From NCBI RefSeq assembly GCF_003298775.1, contig NZ_QNTQ01000014.1, positions 1 to 64,000 on the forward strand: 64,000 nt of DNA, in the 5' to 3' direction. The first letter of the stretch is position 1. Each line of letters opens with the position of its first letter. Under the pieces are notes generated by a model, which did not search any database, was not told the origin of the DNA, and was given only the letters and a program-made list of their open reading frames with translations. The translations under genes and the position numbers were made by a program. This document shows, in pieces, positions 33,380 to 43,800 of this stretch. The stretch is from Rhodosalinus halophilus. Its GTDB lineage: Bacteria > Pseudomonadota > Alphaproteobacteria > Rhodobacterales > Rhodobacteraceae.

Positions 33380-34675
33380 ATGCTCGCGCTCTCCCTCGGA
33401 AGCGTGATTCTCTTCGGTCTCCTGACCGGTTCGCTCCTCGGGGTGGTGATCGCGGCCTCCGGCCTTGCAGTGCTGCAGTTCGAATTCAACGGCAATTTCA
33501 GCGTGCTCGGCAACGCCACCTGGAACCTGTTCAACAGCTTCACCTTCACCGCGGTGCCGACGTTCATCCTGCTGGGCGAGATTCTTGGTCAATCGGGCCT
33601 CGCCCGCCGCATCTACGGCGCGATTTCCCCGGGCTTCGAGCGGATGCCCGGCAAGCTGCTGCAAACGAATATCGGCGCCTGCACGGTCTTCAGCGCGATC
33701 TCGGGCTCCTCGACGGCGACCACGGCCGTCGTGGGCTCGATCGCTTACGACGAGATGCGCCGGCGCGGCTACGACCGGCGCGCGATCGTGGGCTCGATCG
33801 CGGCGGGCGGCACGCTGGGCATCCTGATCCCGCCCTCGATCGCGCTCATCGTCTACGGCGCCTGGCAGAACGTCTCGGTTGGCGCGCTGTTCATCGCGGG
33901 CATCCTGCCCGGGCTGCTGCTGGCCGGCCTCTTCATGCTCTACATCGCGGCGCGCGCCGCTCTGCGGCCGGGAACCGTGCCCACCGCGGGAGAGGTCATG
34001 CCCTGGGGCCGTGCCCTTATCGCCTCGGCGGAAGCATGGCCCTTCGTGATCCTCGTCTTCGCGATCTTGGGGACGATCTTTCTGGGACTCGCGACGCCCA
34101 CCGAGGCCGCCGCCCTGGGCGTCGTTACTGCCATCCTGCTCGCGGCGCTCTACGGGGAATTCACGCCGGGGCGGCTCTGGGCCGCGCTCCAGGCGACAGT
34201 CCGAACGTTCTCGGCGCTCGCGCTCGTCATCGTGGGGGCGCTGGTCCTCAGCCAGGCGGTGGCGCTCACCGGCCTGCCGCAGAAACTCGTCCTGATGGTG
34301 GGCGAGGCAGGCCTTCCCCCGCCCGTGGTGCTGACGCTGATCTACGCGCTCTACCTCGTCCTCGGGTGCTTCTTCGGACCCGTGGAGATGCTGCTGATCA
34401 CGCTGCCCTTCGTGTTTCCGCTGGTGACCGGACTGGGTTACGACCCCGTGTGGTTCGGCATCGTTCTCGTCATCGTCATCGAGATCGGCCTGCTGACGCC
34501 GCCGCTCGGCATCAACCTTTTCGTGGCGATGGCCGTGAGCCGCAACGAGGTCAGCCTGGGCGAGGCCGCTCTCGCCTGCCTGCCGTTCTGGCTGCTGATG
34601 CTGGCCGCGCTCGCACTCATAACGCTCTTTCCGCAGATCGCGCTCGTGCTGCCGCAGGCGGCGGGGTTCGGCTGA
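33380..34675 (+). CDS. dctM: TRAP transporter large membrane subunit DctM
   Basis: This is the transport-catalysing subunit of the TRAP importer, 431 residues with about twelve helices. FTFTAVPTFILLGEIL near 57, SGSSTATTAVVGSIAYDEMRRRGYD near 108, and GTLGILIPPSIALIVYG near 142 are family hallmarks. It is in the DctM-type ion-coupled permease family that works only with a DctP-type binding protein. It is encoded between dctQ (3-base gap) and dctP (40-base gap). Confidence 0.95.
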   Translation: MLALSLGSVILFGLLTGSLLGVVIAASGLAVLQFEFNGNFSVLGNATWNLFNSFTFTAVPTFILLGEILGQSGLARRIYGAISPGFERMPGKLLQTNIGACTVFSAISGSSTATTAVVGSIAYDEMRRRGYDRRAIVGSIAAGGTLGILIPPSIALIVYGAWQNVSVGALFIAGILPGLLLAGLFMLYIAARAALRPGTVPTAGEVMPWGRALIASAEAWPFVILVFAILGTIFLGLATPTEAAALGVVTAILLAALYGEFTPGRLWAALQATVRTFSALALVIVGALVLSQAVALTGLPQKLVLMVGEAGLPPPVVLTLIYALYLVLGCFFGPVEMLLITLPFVFPLVTGLGYDPVWFGIVLVIVIEIGLLTPPLGINLFVAMAVSRNEVSLGEAALACLPFWLLMLAALALITLFPQIALVLPQAAGFG

Positions 34676-34715
34676 CGGTGAAGGAAGGCAAGATTACAAG
34701 CAAGGGAGGAGACCC

Positions 34716-35735
34716 ATGAAACCCCTCAAGACCCTCGTGCTGACCGTCGCAATGGCTGCGGCCGCCGGTGCGGCATTCGCTCAGGACGTCAGCTGGCAGC
34801 TTGGCTCCGCCGTGGGGCCCGAGGATCCCTCGACCAGGAACTACCAGGAACTCGCCCGACGCATCGCCGAGCGCACCGATGGCGCCTTCGAGATCGAGGT
34901 CGTGCCGATCGAGACCCTGGGCTTCAAGAACGTCGACAGCCTGCGCGTGCTCAAGCAGGGCGTAATGGAGGCGATGGCGATCGTGCCCTACTACGTGACC
35001 CGCGACGAGCCGCTGATGGGGGTTTTCGTCCCGCACGGGATGCTCGTCGATCCCGAAGAGAACCTGAAGGTCGTCGATGTCCAATACGACATCGCGCGCG
35101 AGATCCTCGGGTCCGACAAATGGGGCATCGAGCTCGTCGCCAGGTCGCCCTTCGGGATCGGGCGCGACCTGATCATGCTGACGACCGAACCGATCAACAC
35201 GCTCGACGGCCTCCGCGAGATCAAGTTCCGCCACTTTTCCAAGGACGGGCTGCAGGCCTTCAACGCGCTCGGCGTCTCGACGCAGGTCGTGCCCTCCTCC
35301 GAGCTCTACCTGGCGCTGAAGACGGGTGTGGTGGACGGCGCAGCCTACGGGCCGACCTACGCGGTTTCGCAGTCGCTCTACGAGGTGACCTGTTGCTTCA
35401 CCTATCTTGGCGCTTCCTCGATGGCCTACCCGTTCTCCATCGGCGTGACGGAAGCGGCCTGGGCCGCGCTGCCGGAGGACTATCGCACCGCGCTTGTCGA
35501 GGAAGCGGACAGGATGTGGCGGGAAGCGGTCGACGAATGGCGTGCGGCCGAACAGGAGGAGGCCGCCTACGCCACGCTGATCGAGAAGGGTATGCAACGC
35601 ATGGAGCCCATGCCGATCGAAGATCGGCGTGCAATCCAGGCGGAGCTGATCGACATATGGAAGACCGGTTGCGAAGACATGGGCGAGACCGCGGAGAGCT
35701 ATTGTCAGCGGATAGAACAGGCTCTGAGCGAATAA
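34716..35735 (+). CDS. dctP: TRAP transporter solute-binding protein DctP
   Basis: This 339-residue periplasmic binding protein has a signal peptide ending near residue 22 (AAFAQDVSW). It carries the family features: a short Gly/Pro-rich beginning, [20 protein letters not shown] in the first lobe, and the ligand arginine block [39 protein letters not shown] (about 173-210), which selects a carboxylate. GGAGGAG precedes the ATG. Two unusual adjacent cysteines lie in VTCCFTYLG. The ligand is unknown; neighbours hint at a betaine- or amino-acid-derived acid. Confidence 0.93.
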   Translation: MKPLKTLVLTVAMAAAAGAAFAQDVSWQLGSAVGPEDPSTRNYQELARRIAERTDGAFEIEVVPIETLGFKNVDSLRVLKQGVMEAMAIVPYYVTRDEPLMGVFVPHGMLVDPEENLKVVDVQYDIAREILGSDKWGIELVARSPFGIGRDLIMLTTEPINTLDGLREIKFRHFSKDGLQAFNALGVSTQVVPSSELYLALKTGVVDGAAYGPTYAVSQSLYEVTCCFTYLGASSMAYPFSIGVTEAAWAALPEDYRTALVEEADRMWREAVDEWRAAEQEEAAYATLIEKGMQRMEPMPIEDRRAIQAELIDIWKTGCEDMGETAESYCQRIEQALSE

Positions 35736-35740
35736 CGCGA

Positions 35741-35842
35741 CCCGGGCGGGACGTGGGCTACCTCGAGGACTTCAACGTCGTCCCGCCCACCCTCAGCGAC
35801 GGCGCCGCCTTCCGCGCCCATGTCGCGGAACGGGAGGGCTGA
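35741..35842 (+). pseudogene. C-terminal remnant of an unidentified gene before soxB'
   Basis: A short frame ending [18 protein letters not shown]...HVAEREG stops at a TGA (35840-35842) that shares its A with the ATG of the sarcosine oxidase remnant, as coupled operon genes do. It begins without a start codon a few bases after dctP. I read it as the tail of a gene formerly upstream of soxB, the rest having been lost in a deletion that joined it to the TRAP operon. I cannot name the parent gene. Confidence 0.4.
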
Positions 35843-36185
35843 TGCACGACTATTCCGCCTTCGCGCTCCTGCGCCGCGGGCTGACCGGGGATCGCGGCTG
35901 GCGGCCGGACTGGCGCAAGGCGCGGCCGGAGCCCGCCTATGACGCGGTGATCGTGGGCGGCGGCGGGCACGGTCTGGCCACCGCCTACTATCTCGCGCGA
36001 CGCCACGGCATGCGGCGCATCGCGGTGCTGGAGAAGGGCTGGCTCGGCGGCGGCAACACGGGGCGCAACACCACCGACGTGCGCTCGAACGACTTCCCGA
36101 AAGCGTCGCGCTCTACGATCTCGCGCTGCGGCTCTACGAGGGCCTGTCGCAGGGCACGCGCGCCGCGCCGAGATGCCGGCCCTGA
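35842..36185 (+). pseudogene. soxB: sarcosine oxidase beta subunit, truncated and frameshifted
   Basis: The first 85 or so residues match heterotetrameric sarcosine oxidase beta: [35 protein letters not shown] (FAD-binding GxGxxG-type loop), [17 protein letters not shown] and VRSN. At about 36092 the frame changes; the shifted frame continues [20 protein letters not shown], which is the expected next block, and then ends at a TGA at 36183-36185. The remaining roughly 290 residues of a normal subunit are absent. soxD, soxA and soxG of sarcosine catabolism are not in the window. This soxB is unrelated to the sulfur-oxidation soxB. Confidence 0.8.
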
Positions 36186-36231
36186 ACGGCGAGGTTGACG
36201 CAGATCATGCCGTGCCCGCGAGAGCCCGGAC

Positions 36232-37092
36232 ATGATGGAAACCGACCCGACCCAGCGAGACGAGACCCCGGTGCCTGCCGCGAGCCGAATGGATGATCTG
36301 CCGTCGAGGGCGCTTCTGCCCTTCGTGCTGATCACCTTCGCCGTCACCTGGGGGATCGTCGGCGCCTGGATCCTGTTTCCGGCCCGAAGCGCGGCGCTCT
36401 TCGGGGAGATCGGGGGCGGGCACCCGGCCTTCTTCCTCGCCACCTGGGGGCCGGCGATCGCGGCGCTTTGGCTCATCGGAGTCCACGGTGGCGCGGCCGG
36501 CCTCGGCCGGTTCCTGGCGCGGCTGGCGCTCTGGCGCTGCCCGCCGGGCTGGGCGGCCTTCGTCCTGCTTGGGATCCCGCTCGTCTTCGTCGCGGGGGCC
36601 GCGATCAAGGGCACGCTCTTCGACGGGCCGGGCCCGGCGGCACAGCCGGGGGCGCTGCTGGCCGCGATGCTGCTGATGCTCTTTCTGGGGCCGGTCGAGG
36701 AACTCGGCTGGCGCGGGGTGGCGCAGCCGATCTTGCAGCGGCACATGGCGCCGCTCTGGGCGGGGCTGCTGATCGGCGCCACCTGGGGGGTCTGGCATCT
36801 GCCCGCCTTTCATCTCGCGGGCGCGGTGCAGAGCGGCTGGACCTTCACGCCCTTCTTTCTCGGCAATGTCGCCCTCGGCGTGATCGTCACGCCGCTTCTG
36901 AATGCGACGCGCGGCAGCCTGCTCTGGCCTGCGCTCTTTCACTGGCAGCTCATCAACCCGCTCTGGCCGGACGCGCAGCCCTGGGACACCTGGATCCTGA
37001 TCGGTGTCGCTGCGGTGGTCGTCTGGCGGAACCGCGCGACGATGCTCCGGCGGGAGGGGGCGGTCACCGCCGTCTTCGGAGAAGAGCGATGA
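36232..37092 (+). CDS. CPBP-family intramembrane metalloprotease
   Basis: This 286-residue protein has seven to eight helices and belongs to the CPBP/CAAX protease (Abi) family. The catalytic motifs are EELGWRG at 156-162, HLPAF at 189-193, and a later histidine in ALFHWQLI near 232. Members process or regulate membrane proteins and peptides; several give immunity to bacteriocins. The ATG at 36232 follows the sarcosine oxidase remnant; ATG codons at 36235 and codon 20 are alternatives. The next gene starts within its stop codon (ATGA), so it is co-translated with two serine hydrolases, an unusual trio. Confidence 0.88.
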   Translation: MMETDPTQRDETPVPAASRMDDLPSRALLPFVLITFAVTWGIVGAWILFPARSAALFGEIGGGHPAFFLATWGPAIAALWLIGVHGGAAGLGRFLARLALWRCPPGWAAFVLLGIPLVFVAGAAIKGTLFDGPGPAAQPGALLAAMLLMLFLGPVEELGWRGVAQPILQRHMAPLWAGLLIGATWGVWHLPAFHLAGAVQSGWTFTPFFLGNVALGVIVTPLLNATRGSLLWPALFHWQLINPLWPDAQPWDTWILIGVAAVVVWRNRATMLRREGAVTAVFGEER

Positions 37093-38213
37093 GACGCCGC
37101 CTCGTGGTGGTGTTCATCCTTTGGGCGCCGCTCGCCGGCGCCGGCCCGGTGCAGGAGAGGCTCGATGCGCTGCGCGCAAGCCACGGGTTTCCCGGCGCGA
37201 CGGTCGCCTGGGCAAACGGCGAGAGTCTCGAGGTGCGCGCCACGGGCTGGGCCGATCCCGACCACGGCGTGCCGATGACGAAGGACTCGCGGATGCTCGC
37301 CGAGAGCATCGGCAAGAGCTTCACCGCAGCCGTCGCGCTCTCGCTTCAGGCCGAGGGCGCGCTCGATCTGGACGTGCCGCTCCGGCGATGGCTGGGGGAT
37401 CGGCCATGGTTCGCGCGGCTGCCCAACCACGACACGCTCACGCTGCGCCACCTGCTCACGCATTCCGGCGGGCTGCCGGACCACGTGCACCTCGCGGCCT
37501 TCGCGGACTTCTTCGCGGCGACGCGCGGAGACGTGGAACCGCCGAGGCCGGAGGCGCTGATCGCGCTGGTGCTGGACGCCGAGCCGCTTTTCCCGCCAGG
37601 CGACGGCTGGGCCTACTCCGACACCGGCTATCTGCTTGTCGCGCTGGCCATCGAGGAGGCCGCGGGACGCCCCTGGACCAAGGTCGTGGAGCAGCGCTTT
37701 CTCGATCCGCTCAAGCTCGCATCCACCACGCCTTCGGACCGGCGGCACCTTGCGCGGCTTGCCGTCGGCATCGCGGACGGTGCCGCGGGGCTCGGCCTTC
37801 CGGCCCGCACGCTCGACGCCTCTGGGGCGCTGGTCTGGCATCCCGGGATCGAGGGAGCCGGCGGCGGCTTCGTCAGCACGGCGGACGACCTGGCGCGCTG
37901 GGGGCGCGCGCTCTGGTCCGGCCGGGCGATGCAGACCGCCTATCTGGACGAAATGCTCGACGGCGTCCCGACGGGCGAACCGGAGGTGACCTACGGGCTC
38001 GGCGTGAGTGTCCGGGCCGGAGGCCCGTTCGGCGAGGTGCGCGGCCACGGGGGCTGGATCCCGGGCTACGTCGCCTCGCTTCGCTATTATCCCGCCCGGG
38101 ACACGGCCATCGCGGTGATGATCAACACGGATGTCGGGATGCTGGGCGACGATGGGGTCTTCCCGGCGATAGAGGCCACCCTGACCCGCGCGATCCTCGG
38201 GGACGGCGGATGA
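37089..38213 (+). CDS. exported serine hydrolase, class C beta-lactamase fold
   Basis: This 374-residue protein has a signal peptide (RRRLVVVFILWAPLAGAGP). The fold of class C beta-lactamases and D-Ala-D-Ala peptidases is shown by Ser73-x-x-Lys76 in AESIGKSF, the tyrosine motif YSDTGY starting at Tyr176, LTHSGGLPD near 124-132, and HGG in RGHGGWIPG near 320. It likely acts in the periplasm on an ester or peptide; beta-lactamase activity is possible but not implied. The start overlaps the CPBP gene by 4 bases and the stop overlaps the next hydrolase by 4. Confidence 0.9.
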   Translation: MRRRLVVVFILWAPLAGAGPVQERLDALRASHGFPGATVAWANGESLEVRATGWADPDHGVPMTKDSRMLAESIGKSFTAAVALSLQAEGALDLDVPLRRWLGDRPWFARLPNHDTLTLRHLLTHSGGLPDHVHLAAFADFFAATRGDVEPPRPEALIALVLDAEPLFPPGDGWAYSDTGYLLVALAIEEAAGRPWTKVVEQRFLDPLKLASTTPSDRRHLARLAVGIADGAAGLGLPARTLDASGALVWHPGIEGAGGGFVSTADDLARWGRALWSGRAMQTAYLDEMLDGVPTGEPEVTYGLGVSVRAGGPFGEVRGHGGWIPGYVASLRYYPARDTAIAVMINTDVGMLGDDGVFPAIEATLTRAILGDGG

Positions 38214-39580
38214 GGCGCTTTCTGCGCGCGGCTCTGCTCGCGGCGTGGGCCTTCGCTCCGGCACCTCTCGCGGGGGAGACGCTGGAGGATCGGTTGGCTC
38301 AGGCCATCCCGGCCCGGATGGCGGCCGACGGCGTTCCCGGCGTGGTGGTCGCCCTCCTGCGCGAGGGCCGCCCGGTCTGGACCCGCGCCTTCGGCCTCGC
38401 CGATCCGGCGACCGGCCGCGGGATGACCGAGGACGCGCTTTTTCGCGTCGAGTCGATTTCCAAGCCGGTGACGGCCTGGGGCGTGATGAAGCTGGCCGAA
38501 GCCGGGCGGATCGACCTGGACGCGCCGGTGACGGGCGACCTCGCTGGCTGGACGCCGCCGGCGGTCACCGCGCCCTTCACGGCGCGGCAGCTTCTGTCGA
38601 ACACCGCCGGGATCGGCCTGGGCGACTACGCGGCGCGCTACCCGCCCGAAGCGCCCCGGCCCGATCCCGCCGCGCAGCTGGCGCGCGAGTTCGCCGTGAT
38701 CGCGGAGCCGGGCGCGCGGTTTTCCTATTCCGACACGGGCTTCAACCTTCTGGAACTGTTCGTCGAGGCGGTCACCGGCGAGGAGTTCGCGGACTGGATG
38801 GCGCGCGAGGTGCTCCGGCCACTCGGCATGCCGCGCGCAAGCTACGACTGGACGGGGGCGGCCATGCCGGTGGGGCACGATCTGCGCGGGCACCCTGTGG
38901 CGGCTTACGTCTATCCCGGCCGGGCCTCCGGGGGCCTGCACGCGACGGCCGCCGATCTTGCGCGCTTCGCGGCCGCCGGCATGGGCGCACCGCAACCTGT
39001 GCTCGCGCCCGAAAGCGTCGCCGCCCTGCACCGCCCCGTCGCCCGTGTTCCGGGCCTCTACGGCATGGCCGCCGAGGGCTATGCCCTGGGGCATTTCACC
39101 GAGACGCTGTCGGACGGGCGCACGGCGCTCTGGCACGGCGGGCAGGGATACGGCTGGATGAGCCACCTGCACATGGTGCCGGCGAGCGGCGACGCGATCG
39201 TGATCCTCGCCAACAGCCAGCGCGCCTGGCCGCTCTTCGCCGTCGTGCTGCGGGCTTGGTCGGAGAGTCTGGGCGTCGCCCCTGTGGGCATGGCGCGCGT
39301 GCTCTGGGCCGAGCGCGTGGCGCTCGGTGCGATCGTCGCGCTGATCGCGCTCGCGGCGGTGGCGCTGTGGCGCGCCCGCCGTCCCGTCTCGCCGGCCTCG
39401 CGCGCGGCGGCCGGCGTCCTGGCGGCCGGCCTCGTCGCGGCCCCGCTCTGGGCGGTGGGGCAGGACTATCTCTTCGTTTTCTCGATCCTGCCCCGACTCT
39501 CGGCCTGGCTCGGCGCCGCGATGCTCGTCGCGGGACTGGCCCTGTGGTTCGACGCCCTTCTGCCCCGGAAAGGATCGTGA
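38210..39580 (+). CDS. serine hydrolase, beta-lactamase fold with C-terminal membrane helices
   Basis: This is a 456-residue paralogue of the preceding hydrolase type. It has an N-terminal signal (LRAALLAAWAFAPAPLAG), Ser82-x-x-Lys85 in ESISKPV, Tyr173 in YSDTGFN, and WHGGQGYGW near 305. Unlike its neighbour it carries about 110 extra C-terminal residues with three predicted membrane helices (around VALGAIVALIALAAVAL and after), so the catalytic domain is tethered on the periplasmic face. It is coupled to the upstream hydrolase by ATGA. Identity to the neighbour seems low, so this is an old duplication or separate recruitment. Confidence 0.9.
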   Translation: MRRFLRAALLAAWAFAPAPLAGETLEDRLAQAIPARMAADGVPGVVVALLREGRPVWTRAFGLADPATGRGMTEDALFRVESISKPVTAWGVMKLAEAGRIDLDAPVTGDLAGWTPPAVTAPFTARQLLSNTAGIGLGDYAARYPPEAPRPDPAAQLAREFAVIAEPGARFSYSDTGFNLLELFVEAVTGEEFADWMAREVLRPLGMPRASYDWTGAAMPVGHDLRGHPVAAYVYPGRASGGLHATAADLARFAAAGMGAPQPVLAPESVAALHRPVARVPGLYGMAAEGYALGHFTETLSDGRTALWHGGQGYGWMSHLHMVPASGDAIVILANSQRAWPLFAVVLRAWSESLGVAPVGMARVLWAERVALGAIVALIALAAVALWRARRPVSPASRAAAGVLAAGLVAAPLWAVGQDYLFVFSILPRLSAWLGAAMLVAGLALWFDALLPRKGS

Positions 39581-39874
39581 CATCCCTCCTACAGGCCACT
39601 CTCGGGGATCGCTGCGGATCTCGGGCCCCCTCTGTTCGCTGGGAGCGCGGCGAGATCTTCGACGTCCTCGCGCGGCGCCCGGGCGTCTGTCCCGTTCGCT
39701 GCACCCACGCCACAGCGCGTGGCGCGAGGTCGAGACCGTCTCGGCATGTCGCCTCGGGACCGATCGACGGCCATTGCGCTGCATACCGCTTGCGTGAAAT
39801 CAAAGATCGGCGATGGGACTTCCGTCTATCAGGTAGCGGATCGTCGCGGGACGCCAGACCTCCTGGAGGAAACC
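39581..39874. other. intergenic before the RND operon
   Basis: This 294-base gap should contain the promoter of the efflux operon. No regulator gene, repeat or convincing hairpin was found. A GGAGGAAACC ribosome binding site directly precedes the ATG at 39875. Confidence 0.4.
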
Positions 39875-40861
39875 ATGTACGCCGTATTCGTTCTCGTTGT
39901 CGGATATATCGTTGCCGCGGCGGCCTCCGCCGAGACGCTGGATATCACGCCGCAACGGATCACCGAGTGGAAGCCGGTCTACGGCGAGGTGGCCACACGT
40001 GACCGGGTGCCGGCGCGGGCGCGCATCGGCGGAACCGTTGCCGCGCTGGGCGTCACGGAGGGCGACCAGGTGGAGGCGGGCGAACGCATCGCCATGATCG
40101 AGGACGACAAGCTGCAATTCCGCATCGACGCGCTCGACGCCCGGCTCGACGCGCTCCGCGCCCGCCTGGAGACGGCGCAGACCGACCTCGAGCGCGGCGA
40201 GCAGCTGCTTGAGCGGGGCGTGATCACGACACAGCGGCTCGATCAGCTGCGCACCGAGGTCGACGTGCTGCGCGGCGAGATATCGAGCGTCGAGTCCGAG
40301 CGGCTGGTGATCGAGCAACAGATCGAGGAGGGCGAGGTGCTGGCGCCCGAGACCGGCGTGGTGCTGAAAGTTCCGGTGGCGCGCGGCTCGGTCGTCACGC
40401 CGGGCGAGGCCATCGCCGAGATCGGCGGCGGGGGCGCCTTTCTGCGCCTCGCCATCCCCGAGCGTTTCGCAGCCGATCTTGCCGAGGGGGACCGGATCGA
40501 GATTGGACCCGGCGCCGGCGGCATGGGCCTCGACAGGCGCACGGGCGAGCTCGTCAAACTCTACCCGCTGATCGAGGGCGGCCGCGTGCAGGCCGACGTG
40601 GAGATCGAAGGGCTCGACGCAAGGTTCGTGGGTCGCCGCGTGCCGGTCCGCCTGCCGGTGGCGGAGCGCATGGCGATCCTCGTGCCCGACGCCGCCATCG
40701 ACACGCGCGGCGGGCTCGACTTCGTGACGGTCGAGTCAGCGGAAGGCCGGCTGGCGCGCGTGGTCGTGCCCGGCGCGGTCGTCGAGCGCAACGGCACGAC
40801 ATGGCGCGAGATCCTGACCGGCCTTGCCGCCGGCGAAACGGTGGTGACGCCCGATGAGTGA
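39875..40861 (+). CDS. RND efflux periplasmic adaptor (membrane fusion protein)
   Basis: This 328-residue adaptor joins an inner-membrane RND pump to an outer-membrane channel. A signal peptide ends near residue 18 (AAASAETLD). A barrel-sandwich half GTVAALGVTEGDQVEAGERIAMIEDDKL precedes an alpha-hairpin (about 85-155, Arg/Glu/Leu-rich), and the second half GVVLKVPVARGSVVTPGEAIAEI follows. The ATG at 39875 has GGAGG at proper spacing. It overlaps the RND gene by 8 bases. No outer-membrane factor gene is present, so it must use one encoded elsewhere. Confidence 0.92.
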   Translation: MYAVFVLVVGYIVAAAASAETLDITPQRITEWKPVYGEVATRDRVPARARIGGTVAALGVTEGDQVEAGERIAMIEDDKLQFRIDALDARLDALRARLETAQTDLERGEQLLERGVITTQRLDQLRTEVDVLRGEISSVESERLVIEQQIEEGEVLAPETGVVLKVPVARGSVVTPGEAIAEIGGGGAFLRLAIPERFAADLAEGDRIEIGPGAGGMGLDRRTGELVKLYPLIEGGRVQADVEIEGLDARFVGRRVPVRLPVAERMAILVPDAAIDTRGGLDFVTVESAEGRLARVVVPGAVVERNGTTWREILTGLAAGETVVTPDE

Positions 40862-43800
40862 ACCGTCCGGACAGGGGCCTTCCGGCGCGCTGGGGATCGC
40901 GGGGCATCTCACGCGCGCCTTCATTCTCTCGCCGCTCACCCCCTTGATCCTGCTCGCCTCGCTGGCCGTGGGCCTGATCGCACTGGTCAGCCTGCCGCGG
41001 GAGGAGGAGCCGCAGATTTCCGTCCCGCTCGTCGATATCCACGTGCAGGCCGACGGTTTGCGCGCCGAGGACGCGGTGAAGCTCGTCACCGAGCCGCTGG
41101 AGACCATCGTCAAGGGCATCGATCAGGTCGAGCACGTCTATTCCGACACGCGCGACGACCGGGTGATGGTGACCGCCCGCTTCGAAGTGGGCGTGTCGCA
41201 GGACACCGCGATCCTGCGCGTGCGGGACAAGATCCTGGCCAACATGGATCGAATCCCCGTCGGCATCCCTGAGCCGCTGGTCGTGGGGCGCGGTATCAAC
41301 GACGTGCCCATCGTGGCGCTCACCTTCTCGCCCGTGGCCGGGCAGGACGCGGTCACGGCCGCCGAGCTCACCCGCGTTGCGCGCGAGGTGGAGGTGCGGC
41401 TGGCCCGGATCGAGGACGTCGGCCTCACCTACGTGATCGGTGCGACCGACGAGGCGCTGCGCGTGGCTCCAGATCCGGAGCGGCTGGCGCTCTATGGCAT
41501 CACGCTGCAGCAGCTCGCGGCCAAGGTGCAGGGCGCGAACGCCGCAGCGCCCGCCGGCACGGTCCGCGACGCGGGCGAGCAGATTCCGCTGACGCTGGGC
41601 GAGACGCTCTCCACCCCCGACGAGATCGGCAACCTCGAGCTGACCGCGCGCGACGGACGGACGGTCTATGTGCGCGACGTGGCCGAGGTCGCCTTCGTGT
41701 CGGACATCGACGAGCACCACGTCGCCACGCTGGAGCGGGGTGCGGGGGGCGACATCGTCCGCCAGCCCGCCGTGACGCTGGCGGTCGCCAAGCGCGCGGG
41801 CGCCAACGCGGTGACGGTCGCGCACGAGATCCTGCACCGGGTCGAAGCCATGGAGGGGCGGATCATTCCCGACACGGTCGAGGTGGAGGTGACGCGCGAT
41901 TACGGCGAGACCGCGAACGAGAAGGCGAACGAACTTCTCTTCCACCTTTTCCTGGCCACCGTGTCTATCGTCGCGCTGGTCTGGCTGGCGATCGGCTGGC
42001 GCGAGGCGCTGGTCGTGGCGATCGTCATCCCCGTCACGATCCTGCTCACGCTCTTCGCAGCCTGGATCATGGGCTACACGCTCAACCGAGTGTCGCTTTT
42101 CGCGCTGATCTTTTCCATCGGCATCCTCGTGGACGACGCCATCGTGGTGATCGAGAACATCGCCCGCCACTGGGCGATGAAGCGCGAGACCCAGAGCCCC
42201 TTCGGCGCCGCCGTCACCGCGGTTGCCGAGGTGGGCAACCCCACCATCGTCGCCACGCTCACCGTGGTCGTGGCGCTGTTGCCGATGCTCTTCGTCTCGG
42301 GGTTGATGGGCCCCTACATGAGCCCGATCCCGGCCAACGCCTCGGCGGCGATGATCTTTTCCTTCTTCGTGGCGGTGATGATCACGCCGTGGCTCATGCT
42401 GAAGATCGCAGGCCGCGCCTCGGCCCGCCATCACGCCGAGGACGAGGGCCATCCGGGCGGGCGGCTCGGGCGCTTCTACGCGCGTCTCGCGCGGCCCGTC
42501 CTGGCCGGCAAGTGGCGCTCCGCGCTCTTCCTGATCGTGGTTGCCGCGCTTTCCTTCGGCTCGCTCGCCGCGCTCTACACGCAGCACGTGACAGTCAAGC
42601 TTCTGCCCTTCGACAACAAGTCGGAGCTGTCCGTCGTGATCGATCTGCCCGAAGGGGCGAGCGTGGAGGCGACCGACGCGGTGGCGCAGGCCGCCGCGCG
42701 CGTGGCGATGGAACTGCCCGAGGTGATCTCGGCGCAGACGCACGCGGGCACAGCCGCGCCGTTCAACTTCAACGGCCTCGTGCGGCATTACTATCTTCGC
42801 CAGAACCCGGAGATGGGCGACGTGCAGGTCAACCTCGAGGCCAAGCATCACCGCGACCGCGTATCGCATGAGATCGCGCTGGAGCTCCGCGACCGCCTGC
42901 GCGCGCTCGACGTGCCGGAGGGCACGGTGCTCAAGGTGGTGGAGCCTCCGCCGGGCCCGCCGGTCATCTCAACGCTTCTCGCCGAGATCTACGGCCCCGA
43001 TCCCGAGACGCGCCGCGCGGTGGCACGGAAGGTCCGCAGCGCGTTCGAAGAGGTGCCCTTCATCGTCGACGTCGACGACAGCTACGGCGAACGCGCGCGC
43101 CGCCTGCGCGCGGAGCTCCAGCCGACCGACATGGACTTCTACCGCGTGCAGGAGCGCGACGCGCTGGAGACGCTGCGTCTGCTCAACGGCTCCACCACGG
43201 TGGGCTACTCCCACCGCGGCGAGGGGCGGCGGCCCATTCCCATCGTCATGGCCAGGGCGAAGGCCGACCGGGTGATGGACGAAGAGGCGCTCTCCACCCC
43301 TGTTCCGGCCAATGCCCTGCCCGGCGGACGCGGCGTCGTCGAACTGGGCGATGTGGTCCGGATCCGGGAGGAGCGCGCCTCCTATCCGATCTTCCGCCAC
43401 AACGGGATCGACACGATCATGGTGACGGGCGAGCTCGCCGGCCAGTTCGAGGCGCCGCTCTACGGGATGCTCGCTGTCGCCGAGCGGCTCGACGCGATGG
43501 ATTGGGAGGAGGGCACGAAACCTGCGATCCGACTCAACGGTCAGCCCGAGAGCACCGAGGCGCCGGTGCTTCTTTGGGACGGCGAATGGGAAGTGACCTG
43601 GGTGACGTTCCGCGACATGGGGGCGGCCTTCGCGGTGGCGCTGCTGGGCATCTACATCCTCGTCGTCGCGCAGTTCGGAAGCTTTCGTCTGCCGCTGGTG
43701 ATTCTGACGCCGGTGCCGCTCACCTTCCTCGGGATCATGCTGGGCCACTGGCTGTTCGCCGCGCCCTTCTCGGCCACTTCGATGATCGGCTTCATCGCGC

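Noticed and set aside
36468-37088. Long plus-strand frame fused to the first serine hydrolase
   Set aside because: The 5' part is out-of-frame sequence of the CPBP gene. The real start is the ATG at 37089 with a signal peptide.
40554-42869. 771-codon minus-strand frame opposite the RND pump
   Set aside because: It is His/Arg/Asp-rich and typical of antisense reading through a high-GC membrane protein gene.
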